Origin: Pseudomonadota bacterium
GTDB lineage: Bacteria; Desulfobacterota; Desulfobacteria; Desulfobacterales; Desulfosarcinaceae
DNA: 18,977 nucleotides
Assembly: GCA_023435265.1 (NCBI GenBank)
Contig: JAEYRZ010000069.1
Span: 1 to 18,977, forward strand
Reading direction: 5' to 3'
Of this stretch, positions 6,515 through 13,682 are shown one piece after another. The position numbers were made by a program, and so were the translations under genes. The first letter of the stretch is position 1. Each line of letters opens with the position of its first letter. Under the pieces are notes generated by a model, which was not told the origin of the DNA, did no database searches, and saw only the letters and a program-made list of their open reading frames with translations.

Positions 6515-8773
6515 ATGGAACAAAACAACGGCATCAACCTGGACCCCGAAGCCCAGCAGCTCTTCGAACAGTTCGCGGGTGTGGAATCATGGAGAGAGAC
6601 CGGCCCCGGTGCGGCCGGTCCCGATCATCTGGCCCAGAGCCTGCTCCAGGAACAGAAGCGTTTCGATGCCATTCGGATTGCCCTGATCGAGCTGACCCTC
6701 CTGATCAGCCGCTACCTGGTGGATGACCGCTTTGCGCGCCAGGATGGTGAAGAGGATAAGGTTTTAAAGCACCTGACCGGCGTGATCAGTCGTCTGGGTC
6801 AGGCTTCCGGCCACCTGGGGGCGATCTTCGTACGCTTCCGGGGTACACCGCCGCATGCCGAGATTCCCGATAAATGCGATTACGAAGTGGTGATCGGCAA
6901 TACGGCGGTCGACATGCTCATGGCGCCCCGCGTGGCCAGGCGCTGCGGGACGGAGTACGCCCAATTACCCGATCGGCTGCTGGAGGCGTTCACTGTTTTC
7001 GCCGATTACGGGGTCAACAATATCTTCATCCGGCTGCCCGAACATCTTCCGAGCGAGATACCGGCCATGCAGCTTTGCCTCAAGATTTTGTCCGGTTTCC
7101 GCACGGCCCGCAAGACCGGCGCTTCGATCTGGGTCGAAATCGACGAGAAACAGCAGACGGTGCCGCTGATCAACGATGAAAACCTTTACCCGGACCCCAA
7201 CCTGACCCTCATGGCCGGGCTGAACCGCTTCAGCGCCAAGACCATGGAAAGCATGGTGCAGAAGGTCGATGTCTGGTTGCGCCGGCAGCAAAGCGACTCG
7301 GCGGTCAAAAAATATGCGGGCGTTTACAATGCGGCGCTGGAACTTCCCAAGTTGAGCGCGCAAATCAAGAAGCCGCCGGTTGAAATGAACAATATCAAAT
7401 GGTTGCTCAGCGAAACCGATGAGGAGGCGGTAACGCTCGAGAAATCGTACATTGCGCAGCTGGCCATGGCCACGGCCGGTGCATCGCCGCAGAAGGTGGC
7501 CAAGATGATCAAGAGCGTCTACGGAGAGGATTACGCCAAAATCAGCACCCCGGTCCTCGGCGAACGGCTGCACCTTTCCTCCGATTTGCTCTATGAAGCC
7601 GAAAAGCGACCTCAGAAAGAGGTGTTGCGCAAAGAACTGCTGGGCAATCTTCAGGTGCGTCTCGATCAGGTCAAGGACCAGATCATCGATACCCTCGAGG
7701 TGCAGGAGGACAAAGGCGAGGCGCGATCCGGCGAGCGGCCCTCAGGGCTGGTGCACAGCCAGATTTACAACCTGGTCAATTTCTTCAAGGGGCGTTCGGT
7801 GGCGCGCAAGAAAATGGTCGGGCTGGTACATCGCGCCATTACCTTCACGCCCCATGATTATGACATCCTGGCCAAAGACTTCAGGATTTCGCTGGAGGAT
7901 GCCGAGGCGCTGGTCCGCAAGCTCAAGTCGTGTTTCGACCAGGACGGCCGCTTCAGGAAAAACGCGTTCCTCGAATCCATCGATCATTTCCAGAAATACG
8001 AACAGAAGATATTCGCTTTTCTGTGGCATCACATGAAGGATGCCATTGTGGCCGAAGATCGTGTATCCTTTCTGAACGCCCTGCAGACCTTGACGGCCCG
8101 CATGGATCAACCCAAGCGCGCTTTTAAAATCCTGCTCGAAGATATCTGCAACGACCCGGAGAACATCCAGTACTCCGACAACAAGGCGGTCATGCTGGCC
8201 AACCTGATCGTGCACCGGCCGGACCGCGCCCTGGCCGACTACGAAATTACGCCCGAAGATATTATTCTGAACCGTCACAATCTTGACGATATGGTGGTGG
8301 AATACGCCGGCTGGCGCATCGACAAAGAACGCGAACAGCTCTTTACCAAGGTGCAGATAATTCACAAGCGTATTGCCGAAGGCCTGCGCACCGGCAAAAC
8401 CGAGAATCATCTGCCGCTGCCGCTGTTGCTGAATCTGGAGCGCGAATTTTACATTTTTCTGGCCCTGGTGGCATGCGAGACCGGCAAATCGATCCTGCGC
8501 TCTGCGGTGAGCGAATACGGCGATCCGGGTGCGGAGATTTATCGCCTGCAGGAGAGCAGTACTTTCATGGGTGGCCTACTGCAGAATTTCCGGGTGGCGC
8601 TGCACGGCTTGGGCAGTTGCGGCTCCATGGAGGATGTCGGCATGCTGGAAGCGATTCGCACGCGCGAGGAAGACTTTCAGCGGCTCAAGAAAGACCGCCA
8701 GCATCGTGCACAGGCCCGCCTGATCGGGGAGTGGGTCGATGAAGCGGTAAAGCTGATCAAATTCCGCGCCTGA
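6515..8773 (+). CDS. conserved-looking hypothetical protein, 752 residues
   Basis: I do not recognise a family. The start at 6515 (MEQNNGINLDPEAQQLFEQF) has a GAAGGA site about eight bases upstream. The frame remains open for 752 codons with codon use like the neighbouring genes, so it is a real gene. The protein is soluble: no signal peptide and no membrane segment. It looks largely alpha-helical and charged, for example around ELLGNLQVRLDQVKDQIIDT and FRISLEDAEALVRKLKSCF. A possible small mixed alpha/beta section lies near residues 100-230 (DYEVVIGNTAVDMLMAP, VNNIFIRLPEHLPSEIPAMQ, ASIWVEIDEKQQTVPLI). No Walker A motif, cysteine cluster or catalytic signature stands out. It stands alone, flanked by non-coding gaps of about 400 bases on each side. 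Confidence 0.8.
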   Translation: MEQNNGINLDPEAQQLFEQFAGVESWRETGPGAAGPDHLAQSLLQEQKRFDAIRIALIELTLLISRYLVDDRFARQDGEEDKVLKHLTGVISRLGQASGHLGAIFVRFRGTPPHAEIPDKCDYEVVIGNTAVDMLMAPRVARRCGTEYAQLPDRLLEAFTVFADYGVNNIFIRLPEHLPSEIPAMQLCLKILSGFRTARKTGASIWVEIDEKQQTVPLINDENLYPDPNLTLMAGLNRFSAKTMESMVQKVDVWLRRQQSDSAVKKYAGVYNAALELPKLSAQIKKPPVEMNNIKWLLSETDEEAVTLEKSYIAQLAMATAGASPQKVAKMIKSVYGEDYAKISTPVLGERLHLSSDLLYEAEKRPQKEVLRKELLGNLQVRLDQVKDQIIDTLEVQEDKGEARSGERPSGLVHSQIYNLVNFFKGRSVARKKMVGLVHRAITFTPHDYDILAKDFRISLEDAEALVRKLKSCFDQDGRFRKNAFLESIDHFQKYEQKIFAFLWHHMKDAIVAEDRVSFLNALQTLTARMDQPKRAFKILLEDICNDPENIQYSDNKAVMLANLIVHRPDRALADYEITPEDIILNRHNLDDMVVEYAGWRIDKEREQLFTKVQIIHKRIAEGLRTGKTENHLPLPLLLNLEREFYIFLALVACETGKSILRSAVSEYGDPGAEIYRLQESSTFMGGLLQNFRVALHGLGSCGSMEDVGMLEAIRTREEDFQRLKKDRQHRAQARLIGEWVDEAVKLIKFRA

Positions 8774-9170
8774 GCGCATTACCGGATCCCACCGGCGAAG
8801 GTTACGGGAAAGTTCGGCCCCATCCCGCTTCTTCCGCCGTCTCAATCCCAAATCGATCGAAGTCCGGCTTCACGCTTCATGGCGGCGGCGTCGCTCGCCT
8901 CGCCGGGTCTGATCAGCGGTCATTGCCCAAGTAGATAAGTTTTCTCTGCAAACGATCCAGCCTGGCCTTTTTTTTGCATCAAGTGCCGGCGTTGTCGTCT
9001 GTCCGGCGGCTTCAATGGCAGGTAATCCGCAACCGTCGGCTATTGTCCTGACGAAAAATGGACGCCGTGCCGAAAAAGGACAAGCTCCGTGGACCGTTCG
9101 GCCTGACGGATGCTTCAGCGGTTCATCAGAGGATTCAATAGCGCCGCAATTCATTACAAGGGAGTCGATT
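8774..9170. other. intergenic region before the Cache-HAMP gene
   Basis: This is a 397-base gap without a gene I can support. A run of eight or nine T residues occurs near 8968-8976, after CCTGGCC, but no clear stem precedes it. A partial hairpin (AGC-TCCGT facing ACGGA-TGCT) lies near 9083-9115 in the leader of the downstream gene. I checked for a c-di-GMP (GEMM) riboswitch and did not find its conserved core. Confidence 0.4.
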
Positions 9171-10286
9171 ATGGCAAAGAAGAGAAAACATTGGTTCGGC
9201 ATATTTCCCAAGTTGTTGTTGGCAATGGCCTTCATCACGATCTTCCCTTTGTCGGTAACGTGGTACATCTCGCTCAATTCGACCACCGAACGGATTCACG
9301 AAAGTGTGAACAAACAGCTGGAACAAGTCGCCGAAGGTCTGACCGCCTACGTGGATACGTGGACCGAAATGAATGACCGCATGCTGCGTCAGAATGCTTC
9401 GCTTATGCCGATGCGTTCGATGGAGGCCGCCGGGCAGGTGCCGCTGCTCAGATCGATGGTGAAGGAATACAACTGGAATTACCTGGCGTTCACCGTAGAT
9501 CCCACAGGGAAGAATATTTCCCGCAGCGATGGGGGCGCGCCAACGTATTACGGCGATCGGGGATACTTCAAGCAGGCCCTGGGCGGGGCAGCCCTGGGAA
9601 AGGAAGTCGTGATCGGCAAGACATCCGGCAAACCCGCCTTGATCCTGTCGGTGCCCATCGCCCACCCCGTGAACAACACGACCCACGGCGTGCTGGCGAT
9701 CGCCATGACCGTCGGTGATATCTCCGAACGAATCACCCAGGCGAAAATCGGAAAAACCGGCTACGTGTTCCTGGTCGACGAAATGGGCAAGGTCATCGCC
9801 CATCAATCGCCTGAATTCACTACCAGCCGAAAGGACCTCAGCGATCATCCGGCCGTGTATGCCTCCCAGTTCGGTAAAACGAATACGATGTATGCCACCG
9901 AGGAAGGAAAGAAGATGGTCTCTGCCATGAAGACCACGCGCTATGGATGGAAACTGGTGGCCGAGCAAACTTACGACGAGGCCTTTGCGGAACTCGAGCG
10001 GGTCAACCGGCAGGCGCTGCTGCTGATCAGTGCGACGCTTGTCTTCGTCATCCTGGTGGCATTGCTGCTGTCCCGCGGTATTTCCGTCCCCATCCTGCGC
10101 ATTGCCGGAGTCGCCGAAGAAATCAGCAGCGGGAAGCTCGATTCCGAAGTCACCTATACCAACCGCCGCGACGAGATCGGCGTACTGGCCAATGCCATTG
10201 CGCGCCTCACGACAAGCACGCGCATCGCCATGATGCAGCTGGCCCGCAAGCAAGCGGCGGCCAGGCAGGCGGAAACGGTTGAATAG
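9171..10286 (+). CDS. membrane sensor: Cache domain plus HAMP, no output domain
   Basis: Predicted inner-membrane sensor. The first transmembrane helix is at residues about 11-33 (LLLAMAFITIFPLSVTWYIS). A periplasmic Cache (dCACHE-like) domain fills about 35-275 and includes NISRSDGGAPTYYGDRGYFK, VIGKTSGKPALILSVPI and GKTGYVFLVDEMGKVIAHQ, typical small-ligand-sensor motifs. The second transmembrane helix is near 281-301 (ALLLISATLVFVILVALLL), followed by a HAMP domain (ISVPILRIAGVAEEISSGKL ... RRDEIGVLANAIARL). The protein ends about 20 residues after HAMP, without a chemoreceptor, kinase, cyclase or phosphatase domain. The start at 9171 has AAGGGAG upstream. The sequence after the stop is non-coding in all frames, so I see no frameshifted remainder. 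It may be a naturally short receptor or a truncated one. The ligand is unknown. Confidence 0.88.
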   Translation: MAKKRKHWFGIFPKLLLAMAFITIFPLSVTWYISLNSTTERIHESVNKQLEQVAEGLTAYVDTWTEMNDRMLRQNASLMPMRSMEAAGQVPLLRSMVKEYNWNYLAFTVDPTGKNISRSDGGAPTYYGDRGYFKQALGGAALGKEVVIGKTSGKPALILSVPIAHPVNNTTHGVLAIAMTVGDISERITQAKIGKTGYVFLVDEMGKVIAHQSPEFTTSRKDLSDHPAVYASQFGKTNTMYATEEGKKMVSAMKTTRYGWKLVAEQTYDEAFAELERVNRQALLLISATLVFVILVALLLSRGISVPILRIAGVAEEISSGKLDSEVTYTNRRDEIGVLANAIARLTTSTRIAMMQLARKQAAARQAETVE

Positions 10287-10292
10287 GCCGGG

Positions 10293-10332
10293 GGCGCCTG
10301 ACATAGTCCCGCGGCACCTGACATAGTCCCGC
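10293..10332. repeat. 20-bp tandem duplication
   Basis: Two adjacent 20-base units, 10293-10312 and 10313-10332, differ at a single base (GGCGCCTGACATAGTCCCGC versus GGCACCTGACATAGTCCCGC). A third copy appears to begin (GGCGCT) before the similarity stops. The array starts seven bases after the sensor stop codon. It could be a simple duplication or a pair of protein-binding sites. Confidence 0.85.
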
Positions 10333-10400
10333 GGCGCTCGATTTGGAAGGCATCCGGCAGGGCCCCGTCAGAGTCTATTTAACCTTTACTGGGGGTCAGA

Positions 10401-10518
10401 TCGGCGTCGGGGCCGGAATCGGGGTCGCCATCGCGATCGGAATGCGCTGCCATTTTCAATATTTTGGAGCCTGATCTTACCGGCGGGCATTCGATTCCGA
10501 TACCGACACCGACCCCGA
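10401..10518. repeat. two opposed hexamer arrays (TCGGNN and NNCCGA)
   Basis: From 10401 to 10442 there are seven consecutive hexamers close to TCGGNN (TCGGCG, TCGGGG, CCGGAA, TCGGGG, TCGCCA, TCGCGA, TCGGAA). From 10489 to 10518 there are five consecutive hexamers of the form NNCCGA or NNTCGA, which read as the same TCGGNN repeat on the minus strand. The two arrays are 46 bases apart and could pair to form a long imperfect stem. The six-base period would code for alternating Gly/Val/Ile on one strand only, so protein coding is unlikely. Confidence 0.75.
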
Positions 10519-10567
10519 AAGGAACCGATCCGTACATCCCTGATTTTGACGAGACCCCGGGCATCAC

Positions 10568-10600
10568 AATGAAGGACCTGTACAGGTCCTTCATTTTTTT
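10568..10600. terminator. intrinsic-terminator-like perfect palindrome with T-run
   Basis: Positions 10568-10595 form a perfect 28-base palindrome centred on CTGTACAG, with arms AATGAAGGACC and GGTCCTTCATT. A run of seven T residues (10594-10600) follows on the plus strand. This is the form of a rho-independent terminator for plus-strand transcription. It lies about 280 bases after the sensor gene and 32 bases before the next start codon, so it may end read-through from upstream or attenuate the 126-residue gene. Confidence 0.7.
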
Positions 10601-10631
10601 GGTACGATGGTCCTGATCCGGGAGGGATGCG

Positions 10632-11012
10632 ATGCAAATGAGCATTGAGGGCGGCGGGTTCCAGGCCATGCCGTGCAGCGCCGTGATTCTGGTTCCTGAA
10701 AAGGCCCTGCAGGAGGCCGGATTCATACGCATGCTGGCGGCCGAGCAGACCGCGCAGAGCAAACACGAATTCCAGGCCCTCGCGCAGACCGCGCTGATGC
10801 GGTTCGAAGACCGCGAACTTGCGCCGGACCCAGCGGCAGGGACATTGCGGGTGACGCTTGGCACGCAGATCTTCGATCTCGATGCGGGGCTTTTGATCGT
10901 ACGCCTGCCATCCGGCGACATCATGCTGCTCTCCAATTCCAATCGGCCGACGCGTAAATTTCTGGAGACCGCACACCGCTACTGCACGCGCTGGATCCGG
11001 CTCGACCTGTGA
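10632..11012 (+). CDS. hypothetical protein, 126 residues
   Basis: I do not recognise this protein. The start at 10632 (MQMSIEGGGFQAMPC) has a clear GGAGGG site seven bases upstream, which supports a real gene. It is soluble, without signal peptide or membrane helix. The first half seems helical (VPEKALQEAGFIRMLAAEQT). The second half seems beta-rich (TLRVTLGTQIFDLDAGLLIV RLPSG), a layout that could be a small sandwich or a regulatory fold. It has only two cysteines (Cys15 and Cys115) and no leader-peptide features, so I see no sign that it is a RiPP precursor for the nearby YcaO gene. It is 83 bases upstream of the lipoprotein gene and on the same strand. A possible promoter lies between them, so shared function is not assured. 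Confidence 0.72.
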   Translation: MQMSIEGGGFQAMPCSAVILVPEKALQEAGFIRMLAAEQTAQSKHEFQALAQTALMRFEDRELAPDPAAGTLRVTLGTQIFDLDAGLLIVRLPSGDIMLLSNSNRPTRKFLETAHRYCTRWIRLDL

Positions 11013-11036
11013 GCGGCCACCTGTGAAGCAGGCGGA

Positions 11037-11064
11037 TTGACAACCAAAAGGCAGTGGATACGGT
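11037..11064 (+). promoter_or_regulatory. candidate promoter for the lipoprotein-YcaO pair
   Basis: TTGACA at 11037-11042, then 16 bases, then TACGGT at 11059-11064. The -35 is perfect and the -10 matches three of six bases. It would start a transcript about 25 bases ahead of the lipoprotein ATG. It suggests that the lipoprotein and YcaO genes form their own unit. Confidence 0.35.
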
Positions 11065-11095
11065 GCGTTGAGGTGTTTTCCAAGCGGAGGTTTCG

Positions 11096-11698
11096 ATGAA
11101 ATCGACAAAAGGCTATCGATGGATCCTGATCGCCGGGCTCCTCATATCGGCGTGTGCGTGGGGCGGCGCCGGACGCTATGTCGGACAGGCGCTTGAGCCT
11201 GAGGACCGGCATCCCATAGACGCGGCTTCGGGGTCGCACGTCATCACGACCAACACCTTTACCCTGCAGGAGTCGTATCGCCTCGATCGCGCGGCAAACC
11301 AGATTACGCTGACGGGTCGAATTCAATACACCTTCGATGAAGACACCCATCGGGTGGGCGCGATCGTAAACCGGTTGTGGACCGAATCAATTTACATCCA
11401 GGCGCTCTTCGCCGATGCGGCGGGCGAGGTGATCGCTGTTGAGTCCATCCGGCGATACCCCGAAACTCCGCTCTTTTACCCGGTTTCATTCGAGCAGACA
11501 TTGCCCCTGCCGCCCGGAAGCGCGTTCCTGACCTTTCGTTTGACCAGTTACCTGCGTGACGGCGGCACACGGATGATATCGCGCCAGGTCAGCGCCACCG
11601 AAACCGAAGAGACCGGCGGCGTGGACCACGGGGGCGGCGGATTGGGCTGGATGAGCCGTCAGGGCGCGGCAGAATTTTCCATCGACGCGGCAGAATGA
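11096..11698 (+). CDS. putative lipoprotein, translationally coupled to YcaO
   Basis: Residues 1-19 form a signal peptide (MKSTKGYRWILIAGLLISA) ending in a lipobox ISAC, with Cys20 as the probable lipidated residue, so the mature protein should be anchored to a membrane facing the periplasm. The 200-residue protein is otherwise unknown. The mature part looks beta-rich (SYRLDRAANQITLTGRIQYT, SIYIQALFADAAGEVIAVES, SAFLTFRLTSYLRDGG), possibly a transthyretin- or immunoglobulin-like sandwich, with a Gly-rich stretch near residues 175-185. GCGGAGG precedes the ATG. The stop codon overlaps the next ATG by four bases (ATGA at 11695-11698), which implies translational coupling to the YcaO gene and hence a likely joint role. 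The function is unknown. Confidence 0.8.
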   Translation: MKSTKGYRWILIAGLLISACAWGGAGRYVGQALEPEDRHPIDAASGSHVITTNTFTLQESYRLDRAANQITLTGRIQYTFDEDTHRVGAIVNRLWTESIYIQALFADAAGEVIAVESIRRYPETPLFYPVSFEQTLPLPPGSAFLTFRLTSYLRDGGTRMISRQVSATETEETGGVDHGGGGLGWMSRQGAAEFSIDAAE

Positions 11699-13419
11699 GA
11701 ATGCAAGCGCCCGAGCGCCGCTACCGCCTGACGCGCCTGCGAACCGAAGCCGCCACCGGATACTTCGACGCGCTTCCCGAACCTGCGCCGGACTTCAATG
11801 ACGGCCTCGCCCGCGCCCGGCTCAATCCGTACGATGAGTTTCTGCGCAAGCACCTGCTGCGCTTGATTTTCAGCTGGGAGCCGACCACGCTGCGGCGAAG
11901 AGTCGTTGAAGCGCCCGCCGACGATTTTTTCCTGCGGGGCTTGTTCTTCGAGGCGTGCCGCCTGCAGCCTGATTTCTCTATGCTGCTCAAGCTTTTTCCG
12001 GACAGGCGCCAGCGGCGGCTGGCGGCGTTTTCGCCTCTGGTTTCGGTCAGGGCATTGCAGCGCAAGGATCAGCGGCTGCACAGCCGCTGGATCGAACTGT
12101 TCCGACGCAACATCCGTCAGCATCATCATTTGCCGCCGCCGGAGCAGACCGGGCTTGCACCGCCGGTGGCCGATGCCGACATCGCGCGGGCCATGGCGGC
12201 GCCCCTGCCGCTTGAGCATTGCTTCGAACAATTCGCGGGGGGCGACCTCCCCACGCGCAGCTGCCAGGTACCTGCCGACCTCGAGGCGCTGGCGGGTGAC
12301 GCCTTGCTGCGGCTCAAGGAGGCCGGCGTGCAGGTCGGTGAAGAAATGCGCCATGAGGCCTCGTTGAGCCCGATCGCACTGCTGCGCAGCTGGCAGGTGG
12401 AGCTTGCGGTGGATTGCGGCCGCCATCGGTATCGCTTGAGCGGCGAACAGACCTCGTACGGCCGGGGGCTTGAACTCGCCGCCGCGAGGGCGGCGTGCGT
12501 CATGGAGATCGTCGAACGGGCGAGCAGTTATGCTTCGATTGCCGACGACCAGGTGACGGGGTATGCCCGCGAATACCGGCTGACCCGTGCCCGCGCATCC
12601 GAACTCGCCGGCCGCGGGGTGCCCTACCTCGATCCCAACCGCCTGGGACTGGAGGCGCCTTACCTTGACGCGGCGCTTTACTGGCTGGAGGGGCAGACCC
12701 CCACGCCGGCGGGGATGCAGCCGATCCTGGTGCCGGCCCAGAGCATCTTTCTTTTCTGCAATCTGGACGAAACCAAGCTTTTTTCAGCCCTCGGCTCCAA
12801 CGGTCTGGGTGCGGGCACCAATCTGGCCCAGGCCAAATGCAAGGCACTGCTGGAGCTTATCGAACGCGACAGCGAGGCCACCATACCCTTCAGCCCCGGG
12901 CGCCTGTTCGAGATCGAAAGCGAGGATCCCAGAATCATGCGTCTTTTGCAGCAGTACCATCAGGTCGGCATTCAGGTGGGATTCATGGATATCACCGGCC
13001 CGCTGGGGATCCCCTGCTGCAAGTGCTTCGTGAACCACGCGGACGGAACCGTCTCCTCCGGCACCGCCGCCCACCTCACCGCCTCGCAGGCGCTGATTTC
13101 GGCGCTTACCGAAACCCCTTATCCCTTCCCCTACGGCCCGCCGTCCGGCCCGGTGCCGCCTCCGGCGGTGCGGGTGCCCATCGAGCGCTTGCCGGACTAC
13201 GATCTGGGCGTGCCCGAACGCAACCTGGCGCTGCTGGAATTTCTGCTGAGCGCCAACGGCTTTCAGCCGATCTATGTGGAGTTGACCCGGCGCGATCTAA
13301 CCTTCCCGGTTGTGCGGGCGATTGTGCCGGGCTTGGAGCTGACAGGCGATTTCGACCGCTTCTCACGGGTTCATCCACGCCTTTACGGGAATTACCTCAA
13401 GGACTGCGCCGCCAGCTGA
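11695..13419 (+). CDS. YcaO-family protein with about 190-residue N-terminal extension
   Basis: YcaO proteins use ATP to activate peptide backbone amides and make azolines, thioamides or amidines. Some, such as E. coli YcaO, act on ribosomal protein S12. Here the YcaO domain fills about residues 230-570. ATP-site motifs are present: TSYGRG (253-258), MEIVER (Glu271, Glu274), NGLGAGTN (near 366) and ELIERD (Glu387, Glu390, Arg391). Also present are SSGTAAHLTASQALISALTE and LTRRDLTFPVVRAIVPGLE. The C-terminus (YLKDCAAS) lacks the PxPxP ending of azoline-forming cyclodehydratases. No partner of the E1-like, TfuA or precursor-peptide type is visible. Residues 1-190 are Arg/Leu-rich and helical and match nothing I know. 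Coupling to a lipoprotein gene is unusual. The product and substrate are unknown. Confidence 0.88.
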   Translation: MRMQAPERRYRLTRLRTEAATGYFDALPEPAPDFNDGLARARLNPYDEFLRKHLLRLIFSWEPTTLRRRVVEAPADDFFLRGLFFEACRLQPDFSMLLKLFPDRRQRRLAAFSPLVSVRALQRKDQRLHSRWIELFRRNIRQHHHLPPPEQTGLAPPVADADIARAMAAPLPLEHCFEQFAGGDLPTRSCQVPADLEALAGDALLRLKEAGVQVGEEMRHEASLSPIALLRSWQVELAVDCGRHRYRLSGEQTSYGRGLELAAARAACVMEIVERASSYASIADDQVTGYAREYRLTRARASELAGRGVPYLDPNRLGLEAPYLDAALYWLEGQTPTPAGMQPILVPAQSIFLFCNLDETKLFSALGSNGLGAGTNLAQAKCKALLELIERDSEATIPFSPGRLFEIESEDPRIMRLLQQYHQVGIQVGFMDITGPLGIPCCKCFVNHADGTVSSGTAAHLTASQALISALTETPYPFPYGPPSGPVPPPAVRVPIERLPDYDLGVPERNLALLEFLLSANGFQPIYVELTRRDLTFPVVRAIVPGLELTGDFDRFSRVHPRLYGNYLKDCAAS

Positions 13420-13455
13420 GTACGTACCCGCCTAATTACGAAAACGTGTTGTTTC

Positions 13456-13527
13456 ACCACAGAGGACACAGAGAACACAGAGAAAAAGATAAAAATCATC
13501 CTCTGTGACCTCTGTGCTCTCTGTGGT
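13456..13527. repeat. CACAGAG/CTCTGTG palindromic repeat
   Basis: The left arm (13456-13482) holds three CACAGAG heptamers with two-base spacers. The right arm (13501-13527) holds three CTCTGTG heptamers with two-base spacers. The 27-base arms pair with only four mismatches, all in the spacers, around an 18-base A-rich loop. It lies between the convergent YcaO and MFS genes. Similar ACCACAGAG...CTCTGTGGT elements are known to me as dispersed intergenic repeats in varied bacterial genomes. Confidence 0.85.
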
Positions 13528-13682
13528 TATAAAATGAACCGACCGCTAATACGTCACCGAATTTGTGCCACAGAGTACTACTTTTCTTCGAAGCGAGAAC
13601 GATAAACCCGACCCCGCTTCCCCTCTGCCTGCGCAGCGCCGCCAGATCCCGGAGCACACCGGCACCCTGAGCCGGTATGGAG

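Larger units (their letters stand above)
10287..10631. other. repeat-rich intergenic region
   Basis: This 345-base non-coding stretch separates the sensor from the small 126-residue gene. It contains three different structures, each listed on its own: a 20-bp tandem duplication, a pair of opposed hexamer arrays and a perfect palindrome with a T-run. An open minus-strand frame crosses it, but its translation over the arrays is simple Gly-Val/Gly-Ile and Asp-rich sequence and is not a believable protein. Confidence 0.6.

Noticed and set aside
9000..9170. c-di-GMP (GEMM) riboswitch ahead of the sensor gene
   Set aside because: Hairpins are present, but the conserved GEMM core sequences are not visible.
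8870..9286. 138-codon open frame on the minus strand
   Set aside because: It overlaps the start and signal anchor of the Cache-HAMP gene. The translation has no family features.
10293..10332. possible CRISPR array
   Set aside because: The two repeat units are directly adjacent with no spacer, and no cas gene is near.
10632..11012. RiPP precursor for the YcaO enzyme
   Set aside because: At 126 residues with a balanced, folded-looking composition and no Cys/Ser/Thr-rich core, it does not look like a precursor peptide.
10386..11108. 240-codon open frame on the minus strand
   Set aside because: It crosses the palindrome and both hexamer arrays and is antisense to the better-supported 126-residue gene.
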